Origin: Deltaproteobacteria bacterium
GTDB lineage: Bacteria > Desulfobacterota > Syntrophia > Syntrophales > JACQWR01
Assembly: GCA_016209105.1 (NCBI GenBank)
Contig: JACQWR010000018.1
Span: 242,030 to 306,029 of the forward strand
Direction of reading: 5' to 3'
Length of the DNA stretch: 64,000 bases
Positions within the stretch are counted from its first letter, which is position 1. Each line of letters opens with the position of its first letter. Below are positions 1 to 7,188 of this stretch, piece after piece. The position numbers and the translations under genes are program-made. A model generated the notes under the pieces. The model had not been told where the DNA came from and ran no database searches. It was given only the letters and a program-made list of their open reading frames with translations.

Positions 1-1
1 C

Positions 2-496
2 ACGGAATTCCAGGCGGTAACCTCGTTCAAAATCCTGGTGCAGACGATCATCTTCGTTGCGCTCTTCATCGCCCTGGTGATCGTCCTGCCCCTCATGACC
101 AAGCGCCGGACCCAGTGCAGCCTCTTCTGCCCCTTCGGGGCGATGCAGGGACTCACGAACCGGATCAACGCCTTCGCCGTCCGCATCGATCCGGACAAAT
201 GCATAAACTGTAAGAAGTGTGTCACGGCGTGCCCCACCTTTTCCATGACGGAGGAGAGCGTCCAGGCGGGGGGCGCCCTCACGTCCTGCATGAAATGCGG
301 AACCTGCGTTGACGTCTGCCCCAAAGGCGCACCCTCGTTTCACGTGCGGGGAACACCGGTTGACGAAAACCGGAACATCAAACGGCTGCTCTTTTTGTAC
401 GCCGCGTTCCTCTTTCTGGCTACATTCTCCGCGGGGAACATCCAGGACGGCTTGTCAAGAATCATCCGGTTGATCACCACGGGAAGCATGATTTGA
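2..496 (+). CDS. 4Fe-4S membrane protein (NapH/CcoG-like), 5' end outside window
   Basis: The frame is open to the left edge, so this is the C-terminal part of a longer protein; the track's GTG at 38 is internal. A hydrophobic helix (IIFVALFIALVIVLPL) is followed by a CSLFCPFGA motif and then a classical double cluster, CINCKKCVTACP and CMKCGTCVDVCP, and a last hydrophobic segment near the C-terminus. This layout is that of polyferredoxins of the NapH/NosR/CcoG type, which pass electrons at the inner membrane. The partner cannot be named from the tail alone. The stop is followed within 15 bases by the next start, so the two genes are probably cotranscribed. Confidence 0.8.
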   Translation, partial: TEFQAVTSFKILVQTIIFVALFIALVIVLPLMTKRRTQCSLFCPFGAMQGLTNRINAFAVRIDPDKCINCKKCVTACPTFSMTEESVQAGGALTSCMKCGTCVDVCPKGAPSFHVRGTPVDENRNIKRLLFLYAAFLFLATFSAGNIQDGLSRIIRLITTGSMI

Positions 497-510
497 TCGG
501 GAGGATCGGG

Positions 511-969
511 ATGAAACATATTCTGAAGATAGCCGGGTATGCCTGGGCCGTGGCCTGCGTAATCGCGGTTTTAGCCACGTTCATGGGGAATGACTATTTC
601 GCTGCCAGGCTCGCCTCCGCCACGGGGGTCACCATCTCGCCCCGGTACTCGGGAGGTGAGATCGTCCGGAGCGTCGATCACGGAGCCTATCGGACGGTGA
701 TCCACCGTCCCGTCTTCGATGGACTGATCGGCGAACGGAAAGACGGTTTCATTCAGATCGAATGGCAGCCCGTAACAGCGCTCCCGCCGGTGATCGAGGA
801 TGGCATCGACTTTACGGGCGACGGGAAGGCCGATTTCGCGTTCCGGCTCGACACCGCCGCAGGCCAGGGCACGCTCACCCCCGTGAACCCGTCCGTGATC
901 GCCCTGCAAATGCTCCTCAAGGTCAATCAGGGCTGGGTGGCGAGAATCCAGCTCCGGAAGGTTTCCTGA
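511..969 (+). CDS. Membrane-anchored hypothetical protein
   Basis: 152 residues from the ATG at 511, which has GGGAGG six bases upstream; the track's TTG at 493 overlaps the previous stop and has no better site. Residues about 4-25 form one hydrophobic helix (signal anchor). The rest is a soluble periplasmic-looking domain with a segment DFTGDGKADFAF that resembles a Ca-binding DxDGDG-type turn. I do not recognise the family. The tight spacing after the ferredoxin gene suggests an accessory protein of the same membrane redox system. Confidence 0.7.
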   Translation: MKHILKIAGYAWAVACVIAVLATFMGNDYFAARLASATGVTISPRYSGGEIVRSVDHGAYRTVIHRPVFDGLIGERKDGFIQIEWQPVTALPPVIEDGIDFTGDGKADFAFRLDTAAGQGTLTPVNPSVIALQMLLKVNQGWVARIQLRKVS

Positions 970-989
970 AGACTTGTGGAAAAAATAAA

Positions 990-1017
990 TTGACATCGAA
1001 TACCTTCCCCGTATACC
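990..1017 (+). promoter_or_regulatory. Sigma-70-type promoter for cysM
   Basis: TTGACA (990-995), 16-base spacer, TATACC (1012-1017). Predicted transcript start is near 1024, giving a leader of about 47 bases with AAAGGAGA ahead of the GTG start of cysM. Confidence 0.6.
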
Positions 1018-1070
1018 TTCGCGTCAATCAAGCACTGTATAGAAATAAGAACAGATAAAGGAGACTGCTC

Positions 1071-1988
1071 GTGAGCGTACTGGATGCAATCGGAAACACC
1101 CCCCTGGTGGAAATAAAGAATCTCTGGGACTCTGCAAAAACCGGCGTGCGGATCATGGCGAAGCTGGAAGGTTCCAACCCCGGCGGTTCCGTCAAAGATC
1201 GCCCCGCATATTTCATGATCAAGGAAGCTATCGCTTCGGGGAAACTGGTCCCGGAGAAAACCATCCTGGAACCCACTTCCGGAAACACCGGGATAGGCAT
1301 GGCTATGGTGGCGGCCGCGATGGGTTTCAAAATCAAGCTCACCATGCCCACCTGCGTGAGCCAGGAACGCCAGGCCGTTTTACAGGCATTGGGAGCGGAA
1401 TTGGAACTGACCCCGGGCAGCGAACGTACCGATGGCGCCATCAGACGGGCCCACCACATCATGGATCGTGAAGGCGACCGGTATTTTATGCCTAACCAGT
1501 TCGATAATCCCCAGAACTATCTTTCGCACTACCATACGACCGGGCCTGAGATCCTTGAGCAGACTGCCGGCGAAATCGATGTCTTCGTCGCCGGCATGGG
1601 AACCACCGGCACCCTGATGGGTTGTTCAATGTTTCTCAAGGAAAAGAAACCCTCGGTAAAGATTATCGGCATCGAACCGACGCTCAATCATCGCCTTCAA
1701 GGACTCAAGAATATGCAGGAGGCGATCGTCCCGAAAATTTATGACACCGGGCGGTTGGATAAGATCATCAGCTGTACGGATGATGACGCTTTTGACACGA
1801 CACGGGATCTTTCCCTCCAGGAAGGACTCTTCTGCGGAATCAGCTCCGGGGCGGCGATGTGGGGCGCCCTCCAGGCAGCGAGGGATCTTCCCCGCGGCTC
1901 GACCGTCGTTACGCTCTTCCCCGACCGGGGCGACCGCTACCTCTCAACGGAGGTTTTCCGCTCCGTCTGCGCACTCTGCCCGCCCTGA
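1071..1988 (+). CDS. cysM: Cysteine synthase B-type PLP enzyme
   Basis: 305 residues, the usual length for CysM/CysK. It makes cysteine from O-acetylserine (or O-phosphoserine) and sulfide or thiosulfate. The PLP-binding lysine lies in GGSVKDRPAY (Lys42), the phosphate/substrate loop is TSGNTG (about residue 69), and the C-terminal cofactor segment GISSGAA is present. CysM rather than CysK is favoured by the short N-terminus (MSVLDAIGNTPL) and the KDRPA form of the lysine motif; exact sulfur donor is not decidable here. GTG start with AAAGGAGA upstream. Own promoter at 990-1017. Confidence 0.9.
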   Translation: MSVLDAIGNTPLVEIKNLWDSAKTGVRIMAKLEGSNPGGSVKDRPAYFMIKEAIASGKLVPEKTILEPTSGNTGIGMAMVAAAMGFKIKLTMPTCVSQERQAVLQALGAELELTPGSERTDGAIRRAHHIMDREGDRYFMPNQFDNPQNYLSHYHTTGPEILEQTAGEIDVFVAGMGTTGTLMGCSMFLKEKKPSVKIIGIEPTLNHRLQGLKNMQEAIVPKIYDTGRLDKIISCTDDDAFDTTRDLSLQEGLFCGISSGAAMWGALQAARDLPRGSTVVTLFPDRGDRYLSTEVFRSVCALCPP

Positions 1989-2004
1989 TAGATAAATCGG
2001 GCAG
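1976..2004 (+). other. Hairpin overlapping the cysM stop
   Basis: CTGCCCG (1976-1982) and CGGGCAG (1998-2004) form a 7-bp stem across the stop codon. No U-run follows, so it is at best a weak or factor-dependent terminator. Confidence 0.3.
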
Positions 2005-2257
2005 ATCTTACGACATCAGCTTGATCCTACAGGAACGACAGGTTATTGTTTCCAAAATGGAAACAGTTCAAACTGGGGGCGGCCTGACCGGACGCCAACA
2101 AGTTGAACCGAATAACCTCGATGCTGCGAAACAGTCAACCTGGAAATATAGGGCCTGCTGATTTCCGAAATAACCCATATGGCATCCCTTGATTTTACAC
2201 TATTTCAACCATAGCGCGGCAAGCATGATTCGTACTCCAGCGGCGGCGCAATTTCTT
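2005..2257. other. Intergenic region with an operator-like inverted repeat
   Basis: No credible gene. It contains TGTTTCC-AAAAT-GGAAACA at 2047-2065, a 7-bp dyad of the kind bound by dimeric repressors. It lies about 190 bases upstream of the hsdM promoter and about 60 bases after cysM, so its target is unclear. The rest shows no structure I can interpret. It marks the left boundary of the defence island. Confidence 0.35.
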
Positions 2258-2286
2258 TTGACATCTCCCCATCGTTTACTTATACT
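2258..2286 (+). promoter_or_regulatory. Strong sigma-70-type promoter for hsdM
   Basis: TTGACA (2258-2263), exact 17-base spacer, TATACT (2281-2286). The leader of about 100 bases contains a GCCCCGG/CCGGGGC hairpin (2328-2351) with no U-run. Confidence 0.7.
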
Positions 2287-2391
2287 GCGCCAGCCAACCA
2301 CTTGACCAATAAGCAAAGAACATAAGTGCCCCGGATCGATTCAACCGGGGCGCATGCTGTTTGATAACTGATGAGCAGAGGAAAAGCTGAC

Positions 2392-4008
2392 ATGGCCAAA
2401 AACAACAACGGAGCCAATCTCGGTTTTGAACGGGAACTGTGGCAGGCGGCCGATGCGCTCCGCTCCAACATGGATGCCGCCGAATACAAACATGTCGTCC
2501 TCGGATTGATCTTCCTCAAATACATCTCCGACGCCTTCGAAGAGCAGCATGCAAGGCTCGATGCCGAATGCGCCCAGGGCGCCGATCCGGAAGACCCGGA
2601 CGAATACCGGGCTGTCAACATCTTCTGGGTTCCCAAGGAGGCCCGTTGGCCGAACCTCAAGGCCGCCGCCAAGCAGCCCACCATCGGCAAGACCGTCGAT
2701 AATGCGATGCTCGCCATCGAGCGCGACAACCCTTCCCTCAAGGGTGTCCTTCCCAAGGATTATGCCCATCCCCGCCTCGACAAACAGCGCCTCGGCCAGC
2801 TCATCGATCTGATCGGGAACCTGCTGCTCGGAAACGAGGAAAATCGCTCCCGAGACATCCTGGGACGCGCGTTCGAATACTTCCTTTCCCAGTTCGCCAG
2901 CGCCGAGGGCAAGAAGGGCGGCCAGTTCTACACGCCCCGCTGCGTCGTCCGCGTCCTCGTGGAGATGCTTGCCCCCTACAAGGGCCGGGTTTACGATCCC
3001 TGCTGCGGTTCGGGCGGCATGTTCGTCCAGTCGGTCGAGTTCGTCAAGGCCCATGCCAATGGTAATGGCAATGGGGGAAAAGCAAAGGCCGATGTCAGCG
3101 TCTTCGGTCAGGAATCCAACCACACGACCTGGCGCCTCGCCAAGATGAACCTTGCTATCCGTCAGATTGAAAACAACCTTGGAAAGGAACATGCCGACAG
3201 CTTCCACCAGGACCTGCACCCGGACCTCAAGGCCGATTATGTCCTGGCCAATCCGCCATTCAACGACAGCGACTGGCGAGGCGAGACGCTCAAAGACGAT
3301 AAACGCTGGAAATATGGAACCCCACCAGCCGGGAATGCAAACTATGCCTGGGTGCAACATTTCATTTACCATCTCGCCCCCACCGGCATGGCGGGTTTCG
3401 TCCTGGCGAACGGTTCCATGTCCTCCAACCAATCCGGCGAGGGAGAGATCCGCAAGAACATCATCGAAGCGGACCTCGTGGACTGCATGGTCGCCCTGCC
3501 CGGCCAGCTCTTCTATTCGACGCAGATCCCCGTCTGCCTCTGGTTTATTGCCCGCGATAAAAGAAATTCCCCTCGCCCGCGTGCGGGAGATGGCCAGGGT
3601 GAGGGTCGGGATCGTCGCGGCGAGACCCTTTTCATTGATGCCCGCAAGCTTGGCACGCTGATCGACCGCGTCCATCGCGATTTGACCGATGAGGATATCA
3701 GCAAGATCGCCGACACCTACCACGCCTGGCGAGGGAAACCCTCTCCCCTTGCGGGAGAGGGAAAGGGTGAGGGGTACCAGGACATCCCCGGCTTCTGCAA
3801 ATCCGCCACCTTGGACGAAATCCGACATCACGGCCACATCCTCACGCCGGGCCGGTACGTCGGCGCCGCCGCGATCGAGGACGATGGTGAGCCTTTTGAA
3901 GAGAAGATGGCTCGCCTGACCTCTGAACTGCGCGGGCAGATGGAGGAGTCCGCCAAACTTGACAAGCTCATCTGGGCCAACCTGAAGGACATCGGCTATG
4001 GGGGATAA
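2392..4008 (+). CDS. hsdM: Type I restriction-modification DNA methyltransferase subunit HsdM
   Basis: N6-adenine methyltransferase of a type I system. N-terminal HsdM helical domain ([19 protein letters not shown]), then [21 protein letters not shown] motif [10 protein letters not shown] and catalytic motif IV NPPF. I choose ATG 2392 (538 aa), which has AGAGGAAAAG upstream, over the track's ATG 2371, which has no ribosome site. Two in-frame palindromic repeats (3569-3608 and 3739-3774) encode [13 protein letters not shown] and [12 protein letters not shown] in loops where HsdM proteins usually have short variable linkers. No hsdS or hsdR is adjacent, and HsdM needs HsdS for DNA recognition, so the enzyme may be an orphan or work with a distant HsdS. 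Confidence 0.9.
   Translation: MAKNNNGANLGFERELWQAADALRSNMDAAEYKHVVLGLIFLKYISDAFEEQHARLDAECAQGADPEDPDEYRAVNIFWVPKEARWPNLKAAAKQPTIGKTVDNAMLAIERDNPSLKGVLPKDYAHPRLDKQRLGQLIDLIGNLLLGNEENRSRDILGRAFEYFLSQFASAEGKKGGQFYTPRCVVRVLVEMLAPYKGRVYDPCCGSGGMFVQSVEFVKAHANGNGNGGKAKADVSVFGQESNHTTWRLAKMNLAIRQIENNLGKEHADSFHQDLHPDLKADYVLANPPFNDSDWRGETLKDDKRWKYGTPPAGNANYAWVQHFIYHLAPTGMAGFVLANGSMSSNQSGEGEIRKNIIEADLVDCMVALPGQLFYSTQIPVCLWFIARDKRNSPRPRAGDGQGEGRDRRGETLFIDARKLGTLIDRVHRDLTDEDISKIADTYHAWRGKPSPLAGEGKGEGYQDIPGFCKSATLDEIRHHGHILTPGRYVGAAAIEDDGEPFEEKMARLTSELRGQMEESAKLDKLIWANLKDIGYGG
3569..3608 (+). repeat. Palindromic repeat inserted in frame in hsdM, copy 1
   Basis: CCCCTCGCCCGCGTGCGGGA..GGGTGAGGG, a degenerate copy of the element at 3739-3774. 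It is read through in frame by hsdM. Confidence 0.7.
3739..3774 (+). repeat. Palindromic repeat inserted in frame in hsdM, copy 2
   Basis: A 36-base element beginning CCCTCTCCCCTTGCGGGAGA and ending GGGTGAGGGG, exactly 12 codons. Elements of this kind are normally intergenic in proteobacterial genomes; a related one is at 19545-19584. Confidence 0.8.
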
Positions 4009-4079
4009 GAGGAACTTGAATATGGCAGTGAACCATAGTTTAGAGTTTTAAGGTCACCAGTAGTGATCCTACAGACTAG

Positions 4080-4222
4080 AAGAAAGTCGGGGATCTCGAA
4101 CTTTTGAAATCACAATTTGTGATCTCAAAGCCTGTTGGATGTGGAGGCCGTCGCTTTATTCCCTATGCATTTACCGAGCAGGCTGTGGCGATGCTCTCCA
4201 GTGTGCTGAACAGCGAAAAGGG
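4080..4222 (+). pseudogene. Remnant of an ORF6N/KilA-N-type DNA-binding protein
   Basis: The plus-strand frame starting at 4080 reads LKSQFVIS...GGRRFIPYAFTEQAVAMLSSVLNS. This is the core of the ORF6N domain (phage antirepressor-like proteins), where TEQGVAMLS is the hallmark. There is no start, an upstream in-frame stop, and loss of similarity after about 4218. Such genes often lie between hsdM and hsdS in type I loci, so the fragment suggests a deletion that removed the rest of this gene and hsdS. Confidence 0.75.
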
Positions 4223-4261
4223 AAGATTTATAAGGAATACATTGATAAATAGAGGTGACTT

Positions 4262-4684
4262 ATGCCGCTGGATTTGAGCAGTCTTAGAAAAGGGATTTCA
4301 TCTTTGCGAACAGCCATTGAAGTTGCCGATGCCGAAAAGATGTCGGTTTTCGACCGTGCCACGCAGGACGTCATCAGGGCCGGGGTCATCCAAAACTTCG
4401 AATTTACCTATGAGCTGTGCTGGAAGTTCATCCAGCGCTGGCTGAAGGAAAATCACCCCGGTGAGGACGCCGATCTTCCAAGGGCAAGAAGGGAACTGTT
4501 TCGCATGGCCGCACGTTACGGCCTGATCGATGATCCGGCGCCGTGGTTCGTTTATAGCGACGCACGCAATATGACCGCACATGTCTATGACGAACGCAGG
4601 GCGCAAATTGTCTATGACGTTGCGTTGAAGTTCATCAACGAGGCGGAGACCTTGCTCAAGTGTCTGGAAGACAACAATGATTGA
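4262..4684 (+). CDS. HEPN-type nucleotidyltransferase partner (HI0074 family)
   Basis: 140 residues, all helical in appearance, with EFTYELCWKFIQRWL typical of the HI0074 'nucleotidyltransferase substrate-binding' family. It has RNMTAH, an R-X4-H motif near the C-terminus that is the RNase signature of HEPN domains. Start ATG 4262 follows AGAGGTG. It overlaps the next gene, an MNT-type nucleotidyltransferase, by 8 bases. In characterised HEPN/MNT modules the HEPN protein is an RNase toxin and the MNT neutralises it by nucleotidylation (type VII); that role is inferred here from the intact motifs and the gene pair. Confidence 0.85.
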   Translation: MPLDLSSLRKGISSLRTAIEVADAEKMSVFDRATQDVIRAGVIQNFEFTYELCWKFIQRWLKENHPGEDADLPRARRELFRMAARYGLIDDPAPWFVYSDARNMTAHVYDERRAQIVYDVALKFINEAETLLKCLEDNND

Positions 4685-5045
4685 TCTGAAACCGGCGCAT
4701 CTGGCCGAGGTCAAACGTATCCTGCAAGAGTACGCACCCGGGTGCGAGGTCCGGGTATTCGGCTCGCGCCTGAACAGAACGGCGGGGAAAAATTCCGATC
4801 TGGACTTGGTTCTGGTCGGCAAGGGGTTGCTCGATTGGCACATGCTGGAAGTCATCAAGGATGCCTTTGCCACCTCTGACCTGCCTTTTATGGTGGATGT
4901 CCTGGACTGGCACGCCCTCTCCAAATCGTTCCGAGAGATTATTGAAAAGCAGTATGAAGTCCTTTATAAACCGGGGAATTGTCTGGAAGTAAAAGGAGAA
5001 ACGGCTGCCGCGAAGACAGATGATACAAACCAAGGTGGGACGTGA
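4677..5045 (+). CDS. Minimal nucleotidyltransferase (MNT) antitoxin
   Basis: 122 residues. The nucleotidyltransferase signature GSR...NSDLDLVLVG is intact, with the third acidic residue likely in MVDVLDW. It overlaps the HEPN gene start-to-stop, so translation is probably coupled. The last about 20 residues (KGETAAAKTDDTNQGGT) are low-complexity and unlike typical MNT ends, which may mark a fusion to unrelated downstream DNA. Likely function: adenylylation and silencing of the HEPN partner. Confidence 0.85.
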   Translation: MIDLKPAHLAEVKRILQEYAPGCEVRVFGSRLNRTAGKNSDLDLVLVGKGLLDWHMLEVIKDAFATSDLPFMVDVLDWHALSKSFREIIEKQYEVLYKPGNCLEVKGETAAAKTDDTNQGGT

Positions 5046-5143
5046 CGATGAGATCGGGATTCTGAAACCTCACAAAATAGGTAAGGAAACGTTTTATCTG
5101 AATGTGAAACTGTATGGACTCCTGTCAAAATAACATGTCGATG

Positions 5144-5173
5144 ACATCGACACGAAACAATAACGTGTCGATG
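5144..5173. promoter_or_regulatory. Inverted repeat upstream of higA (probable operator)
   Basis: CATCGACACG followed about 10 bases later by its reverse complement CGTGTCGATG, and a further ATGTCGATG half-site just upstream. HigA antitoxins bind palindromes in their own promoter, so this is the likely autoregulatory site. Confidence 0.55.
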
Positions 5174-5185
5174 TTTATTTATTTT

Positions 5186-5482
5186 ATGGACACGTTTTCT
5201 GAACATGTCCATGCCGGCGAGATTCTTTGCGAAAAGTTCGTGAAACCCCTCGGCCTGAGTGCCAATCAACTGGCGAGGGATATTGACGTGCCGCCGGGGC
5301 GAATTACCGAGATCCTCAGGGGAAAGCGCACTATTACTGCAGACACTGCCCTGCGTCTCGGTAAATATTTTGGGGTGTCCCCCGAAATATGGCTGAATCT
5401 CCAGGTGGACTATGACATGCGCGTAGCCCAGCGCACCATCTGGCCCTCTGTGGAACCCCGTGTCCGCGTCAGAGCGGCATGA
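5186..5482 (+). CDS. higA: HigA-family antitoxin, solitary
   Basis: 98 residues from ATG 5186 (MDTFSEHVHAGEIL). Upstream ATGs in the track's ORF lie in the repeated operator-like DNA and would add an atypical N-terminus. The helix-turn-helix is LSANQLARDIDVPPGRITEILRGKRTITADTALRL, followed by the family's GVSPEIWLNLQ. HigA normally sits directly after a RelE-type HigB toxin; none is present on either side (upstream is the MNT gene, downstream is mod). It may be an orphan transcription regulator of this island. Confidence 0.85.
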   Translation: MDTFSEHVHAGEILCEKFVKPLGLSANQLARDIDVPPGRITEILRGKRTITADTALRLGKYFGVSPEIWLNLQVDYDMRVAQRTIWPSVEPRVRVRAA

Positions 5483-5586
5483 GCCTAAGCCGTGGCGTGC
5501 GTGCGCTACGCCTCTTGAATTTCATTGAACTTCGTTTCAGCGTGCGTTAGAAAAGGGAAAATCGAAGTGGAAATGCGATTATTTCA

Positions 5587-7188
5587 ATGCCTACCTTAAA
5601 CTGGATCGGAAAAGCAGCTGTAGTAAACCATCACCTGCAGGTGCCGTTTCACCTGCTTAAGGACGTGCCAAGCCTTGCCTGTGGCGAACCGGGCAACGGG
5701 AACCTCATTGTACAAGGCGATAACCTCGTTGCGCTCAAGGCTTTGTTGCCCTACTATGCTGGACAGGTGAAGTGTATCTGTATTGATCCGCCGTACAATA
5801 CCGGCAACGAAAACTGGGTTTATAACGACAATGTGAACAGCCCGATTATCCGCGACTGGCTCGGCAAGGTTGTCGGCAGTGAAGGGGAGACGTTGGATCG
5901 CCATGACCGCTGGCTGTGTCTCATGTATCCACGCCTCGCATTGCTCCGGAAATTTTTGCGATCTGATGGCGCAATCTTCGTCTGCATTGATGATGTGGAG
6001 GTAGCCTATCTCAGGCTCTTAATGGATGAGCTCTTCGGCGCTCATAATTTTATCGGAAACTTCGTATGGCAGTCAAAAGATACTCCTGGGAACAACAGTA
6101 GTGGCGTAGCTGAAACCCACAACCATATTATAGCCTACCGTCGTTCCGATGCCTTTCAGCCAAACCTTTTGGCTCGTAACGAAAAGCAAGTAGGCACATA
6201 CACAAATCCAGACAATGATCCACGTGGACCATGGCTCGCTGCGCCACTAACACGGGTTGAACATCGGGATCGTGATTATTACGCTATTAAGAATCCGGTA
6301 GGCAAAGAAATTTTACCGCCAAAGGGCAGCAGTTGGAGACGACCACCTGCTAAAATGAAGCAGTTGGCCTCTGATAATAGAGTGTGGTGGGGAAAATCTG
6401 GAGATTCTGAATTTCCTATGGAGAAGAAGTTCCTCTCTGAAGCAAAAGAGGGCGTTGTCAACCAAACATGGTGGCCCTATGACTTTGCTGGTAGCACGCG
6501 AAATGCGAGTGCTGAAATGAAAGACCTTTTTGCGGGTGCAAAGCCTTTTGATACCCCGAAGCCAGCACAACTATTTAAAGTTATTATTTCACTGTCTTGT
6601 GACTCCAATGACTTGGTTCTTGACTCTTTCGCTGGCAGTGGCACAACTGGTCATGCAGTTTTGAGCTTGAATAAGCAAGACGGTGGCAATCGTCGTTTTA
6701 TTCTTGTGGAGATGGAAGCAAACATTGCGCGTGAAATCACTGCCGAGCGAGTGCGGCGGGTAGCAGAGGGCTATAAAAACGCCAAAGGTGAAAAAGTCGA
6801 AGGTCTCGGCGGTGGCTTTCGTTATTGCGAGCTGGGCGATCCCCTATTCTATAAAGACGGTAAAATACGTGAATACGTCAGTTTTGATGACCTGGCCCGG
6901 CATGTCTATTTCACGGAAACCGGCGAACCGCTCCCGCGGGAGAAGCAAACAACCTCACCTTTTCTTGGTGAATGTCGAGGTGTGGGAATTTATCTGCTTT
7001 ACAACGGTATTCTTGGCGACAAAACTGCTAACGGGGGCAACGTGCTCACGCGCGCGGTACTCGCCCGGTTGCCAAAGTACGATGGTCAGAAGGTCATTTA
7101 TTGTGCCGGTTGTCTGCTTGGGCGCGACCGGCTTCAGGCGGAGCGTATCATTGTCCGGCAGACTCCATACGAGATTAAAATATCATGA
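5587..7188 (+). CDS. mod: Type III restriction-modification methyltransferase Mod
   Basis: 533 residues. A beta-class N6-adenine methyltransferase, with the catalytic motif DPPYNTG (about residue 67) before the SAM motif FAGSGTTGHA (about residue 347). The region between them is the likely target-recognition domain. The C-terminal part (residues about 400-533) has no named motif but matches the layout of long Mod proteins that pair with Res. The stop overlaps the start of res (ATGA at 7185), so the two are translationally coupled. Only a weak ribosome site is seen before ATG 5587. Confidence 0.9.
   Translation: MPTLNWIGKAAVVNHHLQVPFHLLKDVPSLACGEPGNGNLIVQGDNLVALKALLPYYAGQVKCICIDPPYNTGNENWVYNDNVNSPIIRDWLGKVVGSEGETLDRHDRWLCLMYPRLALLRKFLRSDGAIFVCIDDVEVAYLRLLMDELFGAHNFIGNFVWQSKDTPGNNSSGVAETHNHIIAYRRSDAFQPNLLARNEKQVGTYTNPDNDPRGPWLAAPLTRVEHRDRDYYAIKNPVGKEILPPKGSSWRRPPAKMKQLASDNRVWWGKSGDSEFPMEKKFLSEAKEGVVNQTWWPYDFAGSTRNASAEMKDLFAGAKPFDTPKPAQLFKVIISLSCDSNDLVLDSFAGSGTTGHAVLSLNKQDGGNRRFILVEMEANIAREITAERVRRVAEGYKNAKGEKVEGLGGGFRYCELGDPLFYKDGKIREYVSFDDLARHVYFTETGEPLPREKQTTSPFLGECRGVGIYLLYNGILGDKTANGGNVLTRAVLARLPKYDGQKVIYCAGCLLGRDRLQAERIIVRQTPYEIKIS

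Noticed and set aside
2341-3837. 498-residue minus-strand ORF across hsdM
   Set aside because: Shadow of hsdM; its translation has no recognisable domain, and HsdM motifs are all on the plus strand.
5020-5133. Small ORF (37 aa, MIQTKVGRDDEIGILKPHKI..) between MNT and higA
   Set aside because: Overlaps the MNT end, poorly placed ribosome site and no family; not HigB. It could be the tail of a lost gene, but I cannot support that.
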